Positions 8,743 through 17,614 of a stretch of 64,000 nt of DNA are shown in pieces. The DNA lies in NCBI RefSeq assembly GCF_008808095.1, contig NZ_CP023396.1, positions 1,860,001 to 1,924,000 on the forward strand, written 5' to 3'. This DNA comes from Pseudoalteromonas ruthenica. GTDB lineage: Bacteria; Pseudomonadota; Gammaproteobacteria; Enterobacterales; Alteromonadaceae. The notes below the pieces were generated by a model. The model ran no database searches and was not told the origin of the DNA. It saw nothing but the letters and a program-made list of their open reading frames with translations. Within the stretch, counting starts at the first letter, position 1; each line of letters starts with the position of its first letter. The translations under genes and the position numbers were made by a program.

Positions 8743-11700
8743 CTAATGAAAAAATCGGCTTTTCAGTATCAGTGCCGGTAACTTGTCACTATGATCAATA
8801 AGCCGCCCAGCAATCACATGGATCACCCCTTGGTGGTTTTCTATTACCCCTTTCACTTCCAATAAACGTGCGGTTAGAAAGGCTTGTTGCTGGGCCTTCG
8901 CCGTTGCCTGCCACACCACGACATTGGTGTTGCCAGTTTCATCTTCCAAGGTTAGAAATGTCACCCCGGCGGCACTGCCTGGTGATTGCCGTCCCGTGAC
9001 CAAGCCAGCAATGGTGACACTGGCGCCACTGCGACAAAGACGCAATTGCTGGGCGGTTTTTGCGTGCTGTAACCCCCCTTCGGCGCGTAAATAACACAGT
9101 GGGTGCGCGCCCATATTGACCCCCATACTGGCATAATCTTCCAGGGTATCCTGTAACTTACTTGGCGGTGCTAATGGCAATGCATCGCTCTGTTCACCAA
9201 AGAGCGGTAACCGCTGTTGTTTGTCGATAATCTGCCAGCGGCTATTAAAGCGGTCTTTAGCTATGCTCGCGAGTGCATTGCTGCTCGCCAATGCTTCTAA
9301 CTCCACCTCGCGCAAGCCGCTTCGATACAGCTCACTGACGCTGCGGTATCCGGCCATTGGCCGTTGTTTAACGAGCTGTTGCGCACTTTGCTGACGAAAC
9401 CCTTTAACGCAACGCAGCCCTAATCGTATCGCGAAACTTTGCCCTTGGCGTACCAGCTGGTGCTCCCACACCGAGGTATTGATATCAACGGGCAACACCG
9501 TAACCCGGTGACGTCGCGCGTCCTGCATGAGCTGGTCCAACGAATAAAAGCCCATGGGTAAGCTGTTTGCTAAGGCACAGAAAAACGCACTCGGGTAATA
9601 ATATTTTAAGTAAGCAGAGACATAGGCCAGCACCGCAAAGCTCGCCGAATGCGACTCGGGAAAGCCATATTCGCCAAAACCACAAATTTGTTGATAGATG
9701 CGCTCAGCAAATTGCTGCTCGTACCCGCGCGCTAACATGCCAGTAATGAGTTTACGTTTAAACTGAGTTAGCTCGCCATCACGTTTCCATTTAGCCATGG
9801 CCCGACGTAGCTGGTCGGCTTCACCACCACTGAAGCCTGCAGCGACCATGGCAATTTTAATCACTTGCTCTTGAAATATCGGCACCCCTAAGGTGCGCTT
9901 AAGGACTTGCTCAACTTCTTTAGAGGGGTAAGCAATGGTCTCTGTGCCATCGCGGCGTTTTAGAAACGGGTGTACCATATCCCCCTGAATGGGCCCAGGG
10001 CGTACAATGGCAATTTGAATCACTAAGTCGTAGTAACACCGTGGTTTGAGCCTTGGCAACATACTCATTTGTGCGCGCGATTCAATTTGGAATACCCCGA
10101 CGGTATCGGCGCGTTGTAACATCGCAAACACCTGAGGATCATCGCCGAGGCGGGTAATATCGGCAATGCTGATACGGTGTTGGTAATGTTGCGCCAGTAA
10201 CTTGAAGCAGCGGTGAATAGCACTGAGCATACCCAAGGCAAGTACATCGACTTTTAATAAGGCGAGGCTTTCAAGGTCATCTTTATCCCACTGAATCACG
10301 GTGCGCTCGGCCATTGCCGCATTTTCCACTGGCACTAGCTCATGCAGCGGACCTTGCGAGATCACAAAGCCACCCACATGCTGGGATAAATGCCGAGGAA
10401 AGCCGCGAATTTCATCCACTAAGCGGAAAAAATGTTGGTTAATGGCCACATCCGGGTCAAGGCCAAGCTTTATCAGTTGCGCCTGCCATTGCTCGCTGCC
10501 ATGGCGATGATTCAGCTGCTTAATATAGTAATCCAGTTGTGTTTCACTGAACCCTAACGCCTTACCAACATCACGAATGGCACTTTTCAAACGATAGGTG
10601 ATCACCGTTGCAGCTAAAGCAGCTCGCTGCCGCCCATATTTGCGGTAAATATATTGAAACACTTCTTCTCGGCGCTGATGTTCGAAGTCGACGTCAATAT
10701 CCGGGGGCTCATTGCGCTCCTTGGAAATAAAGCGTTCAAACAAGACATCGATTTGTCGAGGATCTACCGCCGTGATCTCCAAACAATAGCACACCACGGA
10801 GTTGGCCGCCGAGCCTCGCCCTTGATAAAGAATATCGCGACTTTTGGCAAAGCACACAATATCGTAGATAGTTAAAAAAAAGGGCTCATATTGTTGCTCG
10901 CTAATCAGCTTGAGTTCTTTATCTATTTGCGCTTGCAGGTGTGCCGGTGGGGGCCCGCCAAAGCGTTTGTTCGCGCCTTCGGATACCAAGGCACGCAAGT
11001 GCTCGCTAGCACTTAATCCCTTAGGTACTAGCTCATGTGGGTATTGATAGCTGAGCTCATCGAGATTGAAAGTACAGGCTTGGCTAATATGCACTGTTGC
11101 TGCGAGTTGCGCTGGCGAAAACAGCTTGGCTAACTTAGCTTTTGGTCGCAGTGCGCGCTCCGCGTTGGTGAGTAAGGCCGCGCCTAGCTCGGGGACCGAT
11201 TTCCCGGCGGCAATGGCGCTGAGCACATGCTGCAACGGCAAACGTTCGGCGCTATGCATCAGTGCCCCACCAACGGCCACAGTCGTTAGCTGATGGTGTT
11301 GCGCTAAGGCCTCGATATAAGTCAAATACTCGGGTTCAAAGCTGCTTAGATGACGCTGTACGCCAATGTAAAGGTGGTTGTTATAGTGGCGCTTAAGCCA
11401 CTTTCCCCAGTGTAGGTCATGTTCACTCAACACCTGGCCTTGGGGCAGCCAAATAAGTATACAGCCTTGCAGAGTTTTTAAATCCCACTCACTGAGCTGA
11501 TAATGACCTTTGGCAGTGCGCCGACGGGCGTTAGTGATCACCCGGCATAGCTGGCTGTAGGCTTTTTTGGTTGGGCACAAGGCAATAAAATGTAAGTGTT
11601 GATAATGAAAAGAGCTACCCACGATTAAACGCAGCGGCAGTTGCTGCTCTTTAATATGACTATGCGCCCGCACCACTGCGGCAACCGAGCATTCATCACA

Positions 11701-11823
11701 CAAAGCCAAAGCCTGATACCCCAGCTCACATGCTTGCGCCACCAGCTCTTCGGGGTGCGAAGCACCACTGAGAAAACTAAAGTTACTCTGACAAAAGAGC
11801 TCACTGTATTGCACAGCATTCAT
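8743..11823 (-). CDS. dnaE2: Error-prone DNA polymerase DnaE2 (ImuC)
   Basis: DnaE2 is the catalytic subunit of the SOS-induced ImuABC mutasome for translesion synthesis. The N-terminal PHP domain opens YSELFCQSNFSFLSGAS. The C-family polymerase aspartates are present in PPDIDVDFEH (about residues 372-381) and LLKVDVLALGM. Helix-hairpin-helix and OB-fold regions follow (ASVTIAGLVTGRQSPGS). I start at ATG 11823, which shares one base with the imuB stop and gives 1026 residues. The annotated-style longer frame to 11880 only overlaps imuB. It is shorter than replicative DnaE, as expected for DnaE2. It should be controlled by LexA through the box upstream of imuA. Confidence 0.97.
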   Translation of the reverse strand: MNAVQYSELFCQSNFSFLSGASHPEELVAQACELGYQALALCDECSVAAVVRAHSHIKEQQLPLRLIVGSSFHYQHLHFIALCPTKKAYSQLCRVITNARRRTAKGHYQLSEWDLKTLQGCILIWLPQGQVLSEHDLHWGKWLKRHYNNHLYIGVQRHLSSFEPEYLTYIEALAQHHQLTTVAVGGALMHSAERLPLQHVLSAIAAGKSVPELGAALLTNAERALRPKAKLAKLFSPAQLAATVHISQACTFNLDELSYQYPHELVPKGLSASEHLRALVSEGANKRFGGPPPAHLQAQIDKELKLISEQQYEPFFLTIYDIVCFAKSRDILYQGRGSAANSVVCYCLEITAVDPRQIDVLFERFISKERNEPPDIDVDFEHQRREEVFQYIYRKYGRQRAALAATVITYRLKSAIRDVGKALGFSETQLDYYIKQLNHRHGSEQWQAQLIKLGLDPDVAINQHFFRLVDEIRGFPRHLSQHVGGFVISQGPLHELVPVENAAMAERTVIQWDKDDLESLALLKVDVLALGMLSAIHRCFKLLAQHYQHRISIADITRLGDDPQVFAMLQRADTVGVFQIESRAQMSMLPRLKPRCYYDLVIQIAIVRPGPIQGDMVHPFLKRRDGTETIAYPSKEVEQVLKRTLGVPIFQEQVIKIAMVAAGFSGGEADQLRRAMAKWKRDGELTQFKRKLITGMLARGYEQQFAERIYQQICGFGEYGFPESHSASFAVLAYVSAYLKYYYPSAFFCALANSLPMGFYSLDQLMQDARRHRVTVLPVDINTSVWEHQLVRQGQSFAIRLGLRCVKGFRQQSAQQLVKQRPMAGYRSVSELYRSGLREVELEALASSNALASIAKDRFNSRWQIIDKQQRLPLFGEQSDALPLAPPSKLQDTLEDYASMGVNMGAHPLCYLRAEGGLQHAKTAQQLRLCRSGASVTIAGLVTGRQSPGSAAGVTFLTLEDETGNTNVVVWQATAKAQQQAFLTARLLEVKGVIENHQGVIHVIAGRLIDHSDKLPALILKSRFFH

Positions 11824-13232
11824 TAGGCGAAGTACCCCTGTACAAACCAACCCTGATGCTTGTCTTTGAACAACCAACATAATTGCCCTTGGGCATTTTC
11901 ACCAATGTAATAGTCACGTTCAATTAATTGCTGTTGCCACCAATGGCTTTGTATCCGCTCTGGGCCGCGTAATAAACAAACCTGCTCGCTAAGCACTTGT
12001 GGTTCCAGTAAAAAATTAGGCCGCAGAGGGGCTGTTTTTTTACTGGAGCTGGAGATGCTATAGCTGTGTAAAGGGCTTTCCTTCACTTGCGTATACTCAG
12101 GGATATGCGCATTGGTGCAATGCAAGTGATAACAATGTTGCGCCCCTAAGCGCGCGTGTAATACCCCTAGCAACTGCTGTTTTGCCAACCCTTGCTGGCG
12201 CTTATCAAATAAGTTTTGGCTTTCACCTAAAGCATCACTGAATTGCTCACATGTTAATTGCACGGCAATAACGGGGGCATCCAAGCTGAGGGTCTCAAGC
12301 TTAACTTGAACTAAAGTTAACCAAGGCACTAACTGCCCTTGTGGTGCCACACTATGAACTGCAAACAGCTGTGTGGGTAATTCGCGAAAATAAAAGCTAA
12401 ACTGCAGCTTCTGGGTGTGTAACTGCATTTGCCGTAAATAAGCACATAAATGCTCACATAGGGTGGTCATCACCGGGAGTAAACGCGCGCTCTCGTCTAT
12501 TTCAAAATTCAGCTCTTGCAAGCGCTGAAAGTACTGACTAGGTTGGTAAAAGCGATAGTAGCGCCCTTTTTTTGGTAAACGCACATGCCCTAGCTGCCCC
12601 TGCAAACGAGTTATGTAGTCCAATAATTCATAGGGAAAGCGTTGGCGTAGCTCGGCCTTAGGCAGCGCTAATAGCTGCCCAATCGTATCCAGGCCTAAGC
12701 GCGCCAATTGATGGTGGTATTGGCTACTTATACGCAACGCACTCACTGGCAACTGTTCCAAGCGGTGCTGTGCCGTAGCGGGGCTGTCAGTGATCATCTC
12801 AGTGCCCGCACGCGCTAACACTTCCGCCGCTTCGATACTCGGTGCACAACCATAGCGATAGTGTTGCAACCACTGCCTAAATACCCCTTGCAGCGCCTCA
12901 AATAGCTGCTCAATATCAGGATAGAGCATCCGCATACTGTAGGTCGCAAAAATTAAGCAGTCACTCCCACATAGAATAATATCGCCAGTACGCTGGTAAC
13001 AATGCTGCGCTATTTGTTGTAATAGCTGGCGCTCAAGCTGTTCATCATAGGCAAACACAGCCAATGTATTGCACAGGGCCGCCGCACTAGCGAGCCCCAT
13101 CCCCGGCTTAATGCCGGCCTGTTGCGCTGGCGGGTTACTTTGCACCACCTTATCTTTGCACACTAAAATAGCCGGCTCAGTCAGTGCCCGACATTGCAAT
13201 TGCAAATCACAAAAGTGCACAGCCAAGAACAT
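11823..13232 (-). CDS. imuB: Y-family polymerase-like mutasome protein ImuB
   Basis: ImuB is a non-catalytic Y-family homologue that bridges ImuA, DnaE2 and the sliding clamp in SOS mutagenesis. The 469-residue protein keeps the polymerase fold outline, for example QQAGIKPGMGLASAAALC and LARLGLDTIGQLLALPKAELRQRF (helix-hairpin-helix). It has no DMDAFF-like acidic catalytic motif at its N-terminus, which reads LAVHFCDLQLQCRAL. ATG 13232 shares one base with the imuA TGA stop. Position and size match the standard cassette. Confidence 0.93.
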   Translation of the reverse strand: MFLAVHFCDLQLQCRALTEPAILVCKDKVVQSNPPAQQAGIKPGMGLASAAALCNTLAVFAYDEQLERQLLQQIAQHCYQRTGDIILCGSDCLIFATYSMRMLYPDIEQLFEALQGVFRQWLQHYRYGCAPSIEAAEVLARAGTEMITDSPATAQHRLEQLPVSALRISSQYHHQLARLGLDTIGQLLALPKAELRQRFPYELLDYITRLQGQLGHVRLPKKGRYYRFYQPSQYFQRLQELNFEIDESARLLPVMTTLCEHLCAYLRQMQLHTQKLQFSFYFRELPTQLFAVHSVAPQGQLVPWLTLVQVKLETLSLDAPVIAVQLTCEQFSDALGESQNLFDKRQQGLAKQQLLGVLHARLGAQHCYHLHCTNAHIPEYTQVKESPLHSYSISSSSKKTAPLRPNFLLEPQVLSEQVCLLRGPERIQSHWWQQQLIERDYYIGENAQGQLCWLFKDKHQGWFVQGYFA

Positions 13233-13933
13233 CAGCCTACCTCAACATGCTGTAACGGCTCATTATCGCCTCCCTTGAAAGCCTGATGAAGGTCGCTGTA
13301 ATGTAAAAAAGGCCATAGCTGAGTGCGCCTTAGGTGTACTTCGCCACTGGCAAAACGCCCTTGTTGGCGCAATAAGCGCACGGTTAAACCGCAGTCAGAG
13401 GGCGAGATATGCACACTCAGCTGTACCGGCAGTGAGCAAGGCTGGGTGCTATAACTGAGCAAGACCAGCACCGCTTGCGATTGCTGACAGGCTAAGTTAA
13501 AACGCCGAACTTGGGTAAAGGATAGGCCTTCCTGCCATAACCATATTAAGGCACAACTGCTGCTACGAGCACATTGCTCTGCCGCCCACAGCGCCTCACT
13601 GTCACTTTTTGGTCGTAAAATAACGACGCGCTCGCTGGCTATCTGCAACTGGGCAAGCCAATGGGCACAAGGTTCTGCCGGGGGGTTAATAAGGATAATT
13701 AAACCCGATTGCTGCGCGCTTAGTAGCGCTTGCAGTAACCTAAATTCACCGATTGCCGGCTGGCTAAAAACACTGATCACCCCAGCATCAGGCCAACCGC
13801 CTTGCAATAAAGCATCAAGCTCAGAAAACCCTGTTGGTGTGTATGTTAACGGGCACAACTCTGCCTGTTCGCTCTGTGCTTTTGCATTGAAAATTAACCC
13901 TTGATGCTGCATTGAGGCTAATGTTGAATTCAT
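13232..13933 (-). CDS. imuA: Mutasome accessory protein ImuA (SulA/RecA-like)
   Basis: ImuA is a RecA-related accessory factor of the ImuABC translesion system. The 233-residue product has the family pattern: FSELDALLQGGWPDAGVISVF resembles the region leading to a RecA P-loop, but no proper Walker A follows. LIILINPPAEPCAHWLAQLQI and CALIWLWQEGLSFTQVRRF also match the family. I use ATG 13933; two GTG codons just upstream are alternatives. A LexA-type operator ends 18 bases before this start, so DNA damage should induce imuA-imuB-dnaE2 as one message. The stop overlaps imuB by one base. Confidence 0.9.
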   Translation of the reverse strand: MNSTLASMQHQGLIFNAKAQSEQAELCPLTYTPTGFSELDALLQGGWPDAGVISVFSQPAIGEFRLLQALLSAQQSGLIILINPPAEPCAHWLAQLQIASERVVILRPKSDSEALWAAEQCARSSSCALIWLWQEGLSFTQVRRFNLACQQSQAVLVLLSYSTQPCSLPVQLSVHISPSDCGLTVRLLRQQGRFASGEVHLRRTQLWPFLHYSDLHQAFKGGDNEPLQHVEVG

Positions 13934-13950
13934 AACCACCACCCAAAATA

Positions 13951-13966
13951 CTGTTTATTTATACAG
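13951..13966. promoter_or_regulatory. LexA (SOS) box for imuA-imuB-dnaE2
   Basis: The palindrome CTGTTTATTTATACAG matches the gammaproteobacterial LexA consensus CTGT-N8-ACAG exactly. It lies 18 bases upstream of the imuA ATG, next to a TATACT that could be the -10 element on the minus strand. It is also about 130 bases from the divergent acetyltransferase gene. Confidence 0.92.
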
Positions 13967-14092
13967 TATATACGATTTAAAAACTGCTCCCCAAGTTGTT
14001 TTCAAGAAGTATTTATAACAGCTTGTAATAACGGAGTTTTTAGTTCAGTTTCTAAGCGGTAAATGGCATAATAGCTATTTACACGAAGGGCC

Positions 14093-14653
14093 ATGCTCTC
14101 CATGATTGGCAACAGCTCGACAGCAATAGTAGTAAGTTCTGCTATCACCCTAGACTTACTGCATGGCAGTGATGCAGCAGCGCTCTACCATGCGGTAGAG
14201 CAGAGCCGCGAACATCTATCGCGCTCAATGCCGTGGGAGCGCAATATCGTTGATAATGCCAGTGCCAAACACTACATCACGCAGCGCCTTAACAGCCCGT
14301 TGCCAGGCGCCAAATGGTTCGCTATTTACTTTCATAGTGAATTTGCTGGGGTATTCGCTATCAAGCATATAGACCCTCATACCCAAGTCTGTGAATTAGG
14401 TTACTGGTTAGCGAATATAGCGCGGGGACACAGAGTCATAGACAGTATCTTGGCTTACATCATTCCCTACTTGAGGGCGCGAGAAGATGTGCACTTCGTA
14501 CACTTTCACTGCTTGGAAGACAACCTCGCCAGCATCAACATTGCGCAGCGCGCAGGAGCGGTGTTAAAGACGAAAATAGCCAATCAACTGGGTATCGCTA
14601 AGGACACCCAGTATATGTGCATTTATCAGCTCGCGCTAAAGGCCCGCACCTAA
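14093..14653 (+). CDS. GNAT-family N-acetyltransferase, RimJ/RimL type
   Basis: The 186-residue protein matches the RimJ/RimL-like subgroup that acetylates N-terminal or other amines with acetyl-CoA. Visible landmarks are EHLSRSMPWERN (about 38-49), the central strand and helix VCELGYWLANIARGHRVIDSILAYII, and FVHFHCLEDNLASINIAQRAGAV near the C-terminus. The usual Q/RxxGxG/A loop is weakened to ARGHRV, so the acetyl-CoA loop is slightly divergent. The start is ATG 14093 or ATG 14102. It is divergent from imuA and its end overlaps the convergent btuF by four bases. The substrate is unknown. Confidence 0.8.
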   Translation: MLSMIGNSSTAIVVSSAITLDLLHGSDAAALYHAVEQSREHLSRSMPWERNIVDNASAKHYITQRLNSPLPGAKWFAIYFHSEFAGVFAIKHIDPHTQVCELGYWLANIARGHRVIDSILAYIIPYLRAREDVHFVHFHCLEDNLASINIAQRAGAVLKTKIANQLGIAKDTQYMCIYQLALKART

Positions 14654-15507
14654 TGTACTGCGTCGCGTTGGCGACTATGTGCTTGCTGTTCACTATTATT
14701 CACTACCGTACAGAGCTGCTCGATGCCATCGAGCAGGCGCAAGCTATAACGGTGCAGTAAATCAGCATTAATGCTATTGATATGATTATGTTTTACGGCG
14801 GGGATCGTGGTCCATTGCTGCCAATTAATGGCACTGTTATCAGCCCCTTTTTCGTCGGCCATAACAATGACATCCGGCGCACTTAGCAGCACATTTTCAA
14901 CACTGATTTGTGGATAATCAGCGCGGCTATCGGCAAACACGTTGTCACCACCACACAGCTCGATTGCTTTACCGATCAGCGTATTATTATTCACCGTCAT
15001 CATGGGTTTTGGCCACAACTGATAAAACACTTTTTTACGCTGTTGTGAAGCACTTTGGTATTGCTCTTTTAAGCGTTGATAGCGCTGCTCAAATTGAGCA
15101 GCAACTTGCTCTGCTTCTATTGCGTGGCCGGTAAGTTCGCCAATCGCACGGATCTCTTTGGCGATATCTAATGGCCCTTCCACTTGACTGACTAGCAGCG
15201 GCACACCTAGGCGCTTCAATGCTTCGATGTCTTTGGCTTTGTTACCACTTTGCCACACCACCACTAAGGTTGGTTGTAGTGCCAATACCTTTTCAATTTG
15301 AATGCCATAATAACCACCAATACGGGGGATATCCTGAGCCGCCTGCGGGTAGTCTGCGTGCTCAACGGTCGCGACGATGTGTTCGCCGGCGCCAATGGCA
15401 TAAAGGTTTTCCACAATATGAGGAGCAAGAGCAATAATGCGCTGCTCATTGTGGCCATAGCTATTAAGGCTGGTACACAGCATCAATAGCAACATCAAGA
15501 TACGCAT
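14650..15507 (-). CDS. btuF: Cobalamin ABC transporter periplasmic binding protein
   Basis: BtuF captures vitamin B12 in the periplasm and hands it to BtuCD. A short signal peptide (about 1-18, LLLMLCTSLNSYG) precedes a class III binding-protein fold. Matching signatures are RIIALAPHIVENLYAIGAG, DIPRIGGYYGIQIEKVLAL and the C-lobe APDVIVMADEKGAD. At 285 residues it is a little longer than E. coli BtuF. Its ATG shares one base with the btuR stop, so the two are coupled. The membrane and ATPase parts, btuC and btuD, lie 12 kb away on the same strand. A haem or siderophore binding role is less likely given btuR. Confidence 0.88.
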   Translation of the reverse strand: MRILMLLLMLCTSLNSYGHNEQRIIALAPHIVENLYAIGAGEHIVATVEHADYPQAAQDIPRIGGYYGIQIEKVLALQPTLVVVWQSGNKAKDIEALKRLGVPLLVSQVEGPLDIAKEIRAIGELTGHAIEAEQVAAQFEQRYQRLKEQYQSASQQRKKVFYQLWPKPMMTVNNNTLIGKAIELCGGDNVFADSRADYPQISVENVLLSAPDVIVMADEKGADNSAINWQQWTTIPAVKHNHINSINADLLHRYSLRLLDGIEQLCTVVNNSEQQAHSRQRDAVH

Positions 15508-16103
15508 TAGTAATCAAACCCCGCACGGGCTTTAATGCCGGCCTCAAACGCATGTTTTACATTACGAACCTCACTGACGGTATCGGCCAGTTCAGTTAAA
15601 CGTCGATGAGCACCTCGCCCAGTAATAATCACTGATTGCATGGGTGGGCGGTTTTGTAGTGCAGCGAGCACCTCATCAAGATCTAAATAATCATAGGTGA
15701 TCATATAGGTAAGCTCGTCGAGCAACACCAAATCGATGCTGCTATCTTGTAAATAAACCTTAGCTTGCTGCCAAGTTTGTTGTGCTGCCTGGGTATCCGC
15801 TTCACGGTTTTGCGTCTCCCACGTAAAGCCTGTTTCCATCACCGCAAAGGGCACGCCTACCTGAGCTAATAAGTTGCGCTCACCGCACTCCCACAAGCCT
15901 TTAATAAATTGTACCACCGCCGCTTTTTGGCCGTGACCAACACAACGGGCAACGGTACCAAAGCCAGACGTTGACTTTCCCTTCCCGTTGCCAGTGATCA
16001 CTTGTAACACTCCCTGTTCAGTTTGCGCTTCGGCAATACGTGCATCCACTTCACTTTTCACTTTTTGCTGACGTTTTTTATGTTGTTCGTTTTTATCCGC
16101 CAT
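15507..16103 (-). CDS. btuR: Cob(I)yrinic acid a,c-diamide adenosyltransferase
   Basis: This CobA/CobO/BtuR-family enzyme transfers the adenosyl group from ATP to cob(I)alamin or precursors in the cytoplasm. The P-loop reads GNGKGKSTSGFGT (about residues 38-50), followed by VVQFIKGLWECGERN and the Walker B-like LVLLDELTYMITYDYLD. The 198-residue length is normal. The ATG at 16103 has GGAG six bases upstream. The stop overlaps btuF by one base. No B12 box (GCCACTG-like) was seen in the upstream gap, so I do not claim a riboswitch. Confidence 0.95.
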   Translation of the reverse strand: MADKNEQHKKRQQKVKSEVDARIAEAQTEQGVLQVITGNGKGKSTSGFGTVARCVGHGQKAAVVQFIKGLWECGERNLLAQVGVPFAVMETGFTWETQNREADTQAAQQTWQQAKVYLQDSSIDLVLLDELTYMITYDYLDLDEVLAALQNRPPMQSVIITGRGAHRRLTELADTVSEVRNVKHAFEAGIKARAGFDY

Positions 16104-16345
16104 TTACAACTCCATGATTGCTTTAACCTTTATGGTCAAGTACGGGTTACTGAACACAGCCTCTAAGAGAGCGATATACTCAGTCTGTTACTCTATTCGT
16201 CGGCGCTTATGACCTATAACACAGCTTCTTGTTTACACCCTTTTGAGCCAAAAGCAGGTGAAATATATCACTGTATTACAAAAACGAGTAATCACTCATG
16301 CTCAGTATACGCTAGTGGTAGGGTAATAAAACAGGGACTTCGGTC

Positions 16346-17614
16346 ATGCACGCTTTTGCACATCAACCACATACACCCAGCTGTAGCGATGACTCCGCTA
16401 TGGATGGCAGTGTAGCTGGGCTATTTGCACACCAACAACAAAAAAGTTTACTCAAGCAACAACTTACAACGTCACCCATCCACCTAGAGAGTGATGCACT
16501 TAACGCCTTAGTCGTCGATACAGCACGCCAAATTATCACTCCACATAGTTTTGACCGAGATGCTGTTAGTAAGCAGTTAAACTCGTTATTTACACACTTT
16601 AGCGCTTTATACGAGCAAGCGGAACTTACCGCCAATGAACGCCGGCAGCAGTTTATCCATCAGCATGGACTGGTGATGGCACCTAACTATTGTATTCATA
16701 CTATCAAAGATACGCTGCGTGTTAGTCGCTATTTGCGTGCCATAGATAAAGCGGTAACCGCGCTTTTAGATGACGAGCAAGGACAACTGCATATCGCTTA
16801 CCCTGCTTGCGGTCCTTTTGCTCCTTTATTAGTGCCCTTATTGAGTTATTACCAAAGCCAGGGGATTGATGGTCGTCGATTGCGCGTCACTTTTATCGAT
16901 ATACAACCCGGCGCTATCAAGGCTCTGCATCACCTACTTGCCCAGTTAGGGCTACAAGAATACGTGCACCAGCTATATTGCGGCGATGCCTGCCAGTACA
17001 ACGCGCCTATGTTATTTGATCTTGTGGTGGTTGAGGCAATGCAGCATGGCTTTAGCCGCGAGGGTCACCTAGCGATTGCTCGCCATTTTGCCAAGCAGCT
17101 GAGCCACACTGGCTACCTTATCCCCGAACGAATAGATATTCATGCCATGCTTAATGTGGCTCAACGGGAATACGTAGAGCAGTGGCAGCAGCACGGTTTA
17201 ACGCCACAAGAACAGCACCAATTGCAAGCCGAGGTTGCCAGTGAGCGCACCGAGCTGGGGCAAATCATGAGCCTAACCGCTGACAGTTTAAAAGCGATGG
17301 ACCCCCAACAGATTAATGAGCAGCAACAACTCATTGAAGGAGCAACGCTGCGCATTCCTCATCTGCCTGATAAGGCCGATAAGCAAACCCTTAGTTTATA
17401 CACCGATATCTCCCTATTCGCTGGAGAAACATTGAATTTGTATGAATCTGGGATCACTCACCCACTGCCTGACTTATCTGTTTGTATTAACTTTGAACCT
17501 CAAGACCGTCATCCCGATGATACCGTGGCGCAATCAGGCGATGAACTCAAATTTTATTATTGCCTCAATGGCTTACCTGGATTCCTAGTAACTAAGGTAC
17601 ATCACCATGACTAA
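16346..17614 (+). CDS. SAM-methyltransferase-like protein, first gene of the collar/sulfotransferase cassette
   Basis: The 422-residue protein has a Rossmann methyltransferase core at about 145-260. IAYPACGPFAPLLVPLL replaces the glycine-rich motif I. VTFIDIQPGAI supplies the acidic residue after the second strand, and GDACQYN and FDLVVVEAMQHG are the later motifs. The outline recalls protein arginine methyltransferase-like or small-molecule methyltransferases, but motif I is not canonical, so activity is uncertain. The same pattern recurs in the gene at 32014-33303, a paralogue. ATG 16346 has AGGGA eight bases upstream. The last eight bases overlap the formyltransferase gene, which points to coupled translation. 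Substrate unknown. Confidence 0.7.
   Translation: MHAFAHQPHTPSCSDDSAMDGSVAGLFAHQQQKSLLKQQLTTSPIHLESDALNALVVDTARQIITPHSFDRDAVSKQLNSLFTHFSALYEQAELTANERRQQFIHQHGLVMAPNYCIHTIKDTLRVSRYLRAIDKAVTALLDDEQGQLHIAYPACGPFAPLLVPLLSYYQSQGIDGRRLRVTFIDIQPGAIKALHHLLAQLGLQEYVHQLYCGDACQYNAPMLFDLVVVEAMQHGFSREGHLAIARHFAKQLSHTGYLIPERIDIHAMLNVAQREYVEQWQQHGLTPQEQHQLQAEVASERTELGQIMSLTADSLKAMDPQQINEQQQLIEGATLRIPHLPDKADKQTLSLYTDISLFAGETLNLYESGITHPLPDLSVCINFEPQDRHPDDTVAQSGDELKFYYCLNGLPGFLVTKVHHHD

Noticed and set aside
16104..16345. Possible cobalamin riboswitch upstream of btuR
   Set aside because: I searched the minus strand for the GCCACTG B12 box and matching core and found none. The 148 bases before btuD are also too short for one.
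16209..16415. Plus-strand 68-codon frame before the cassette
   Set aside because: It overlaps the start of the methyltransferase-like gene, has no ribosome-binding site and shows no recognisable features.
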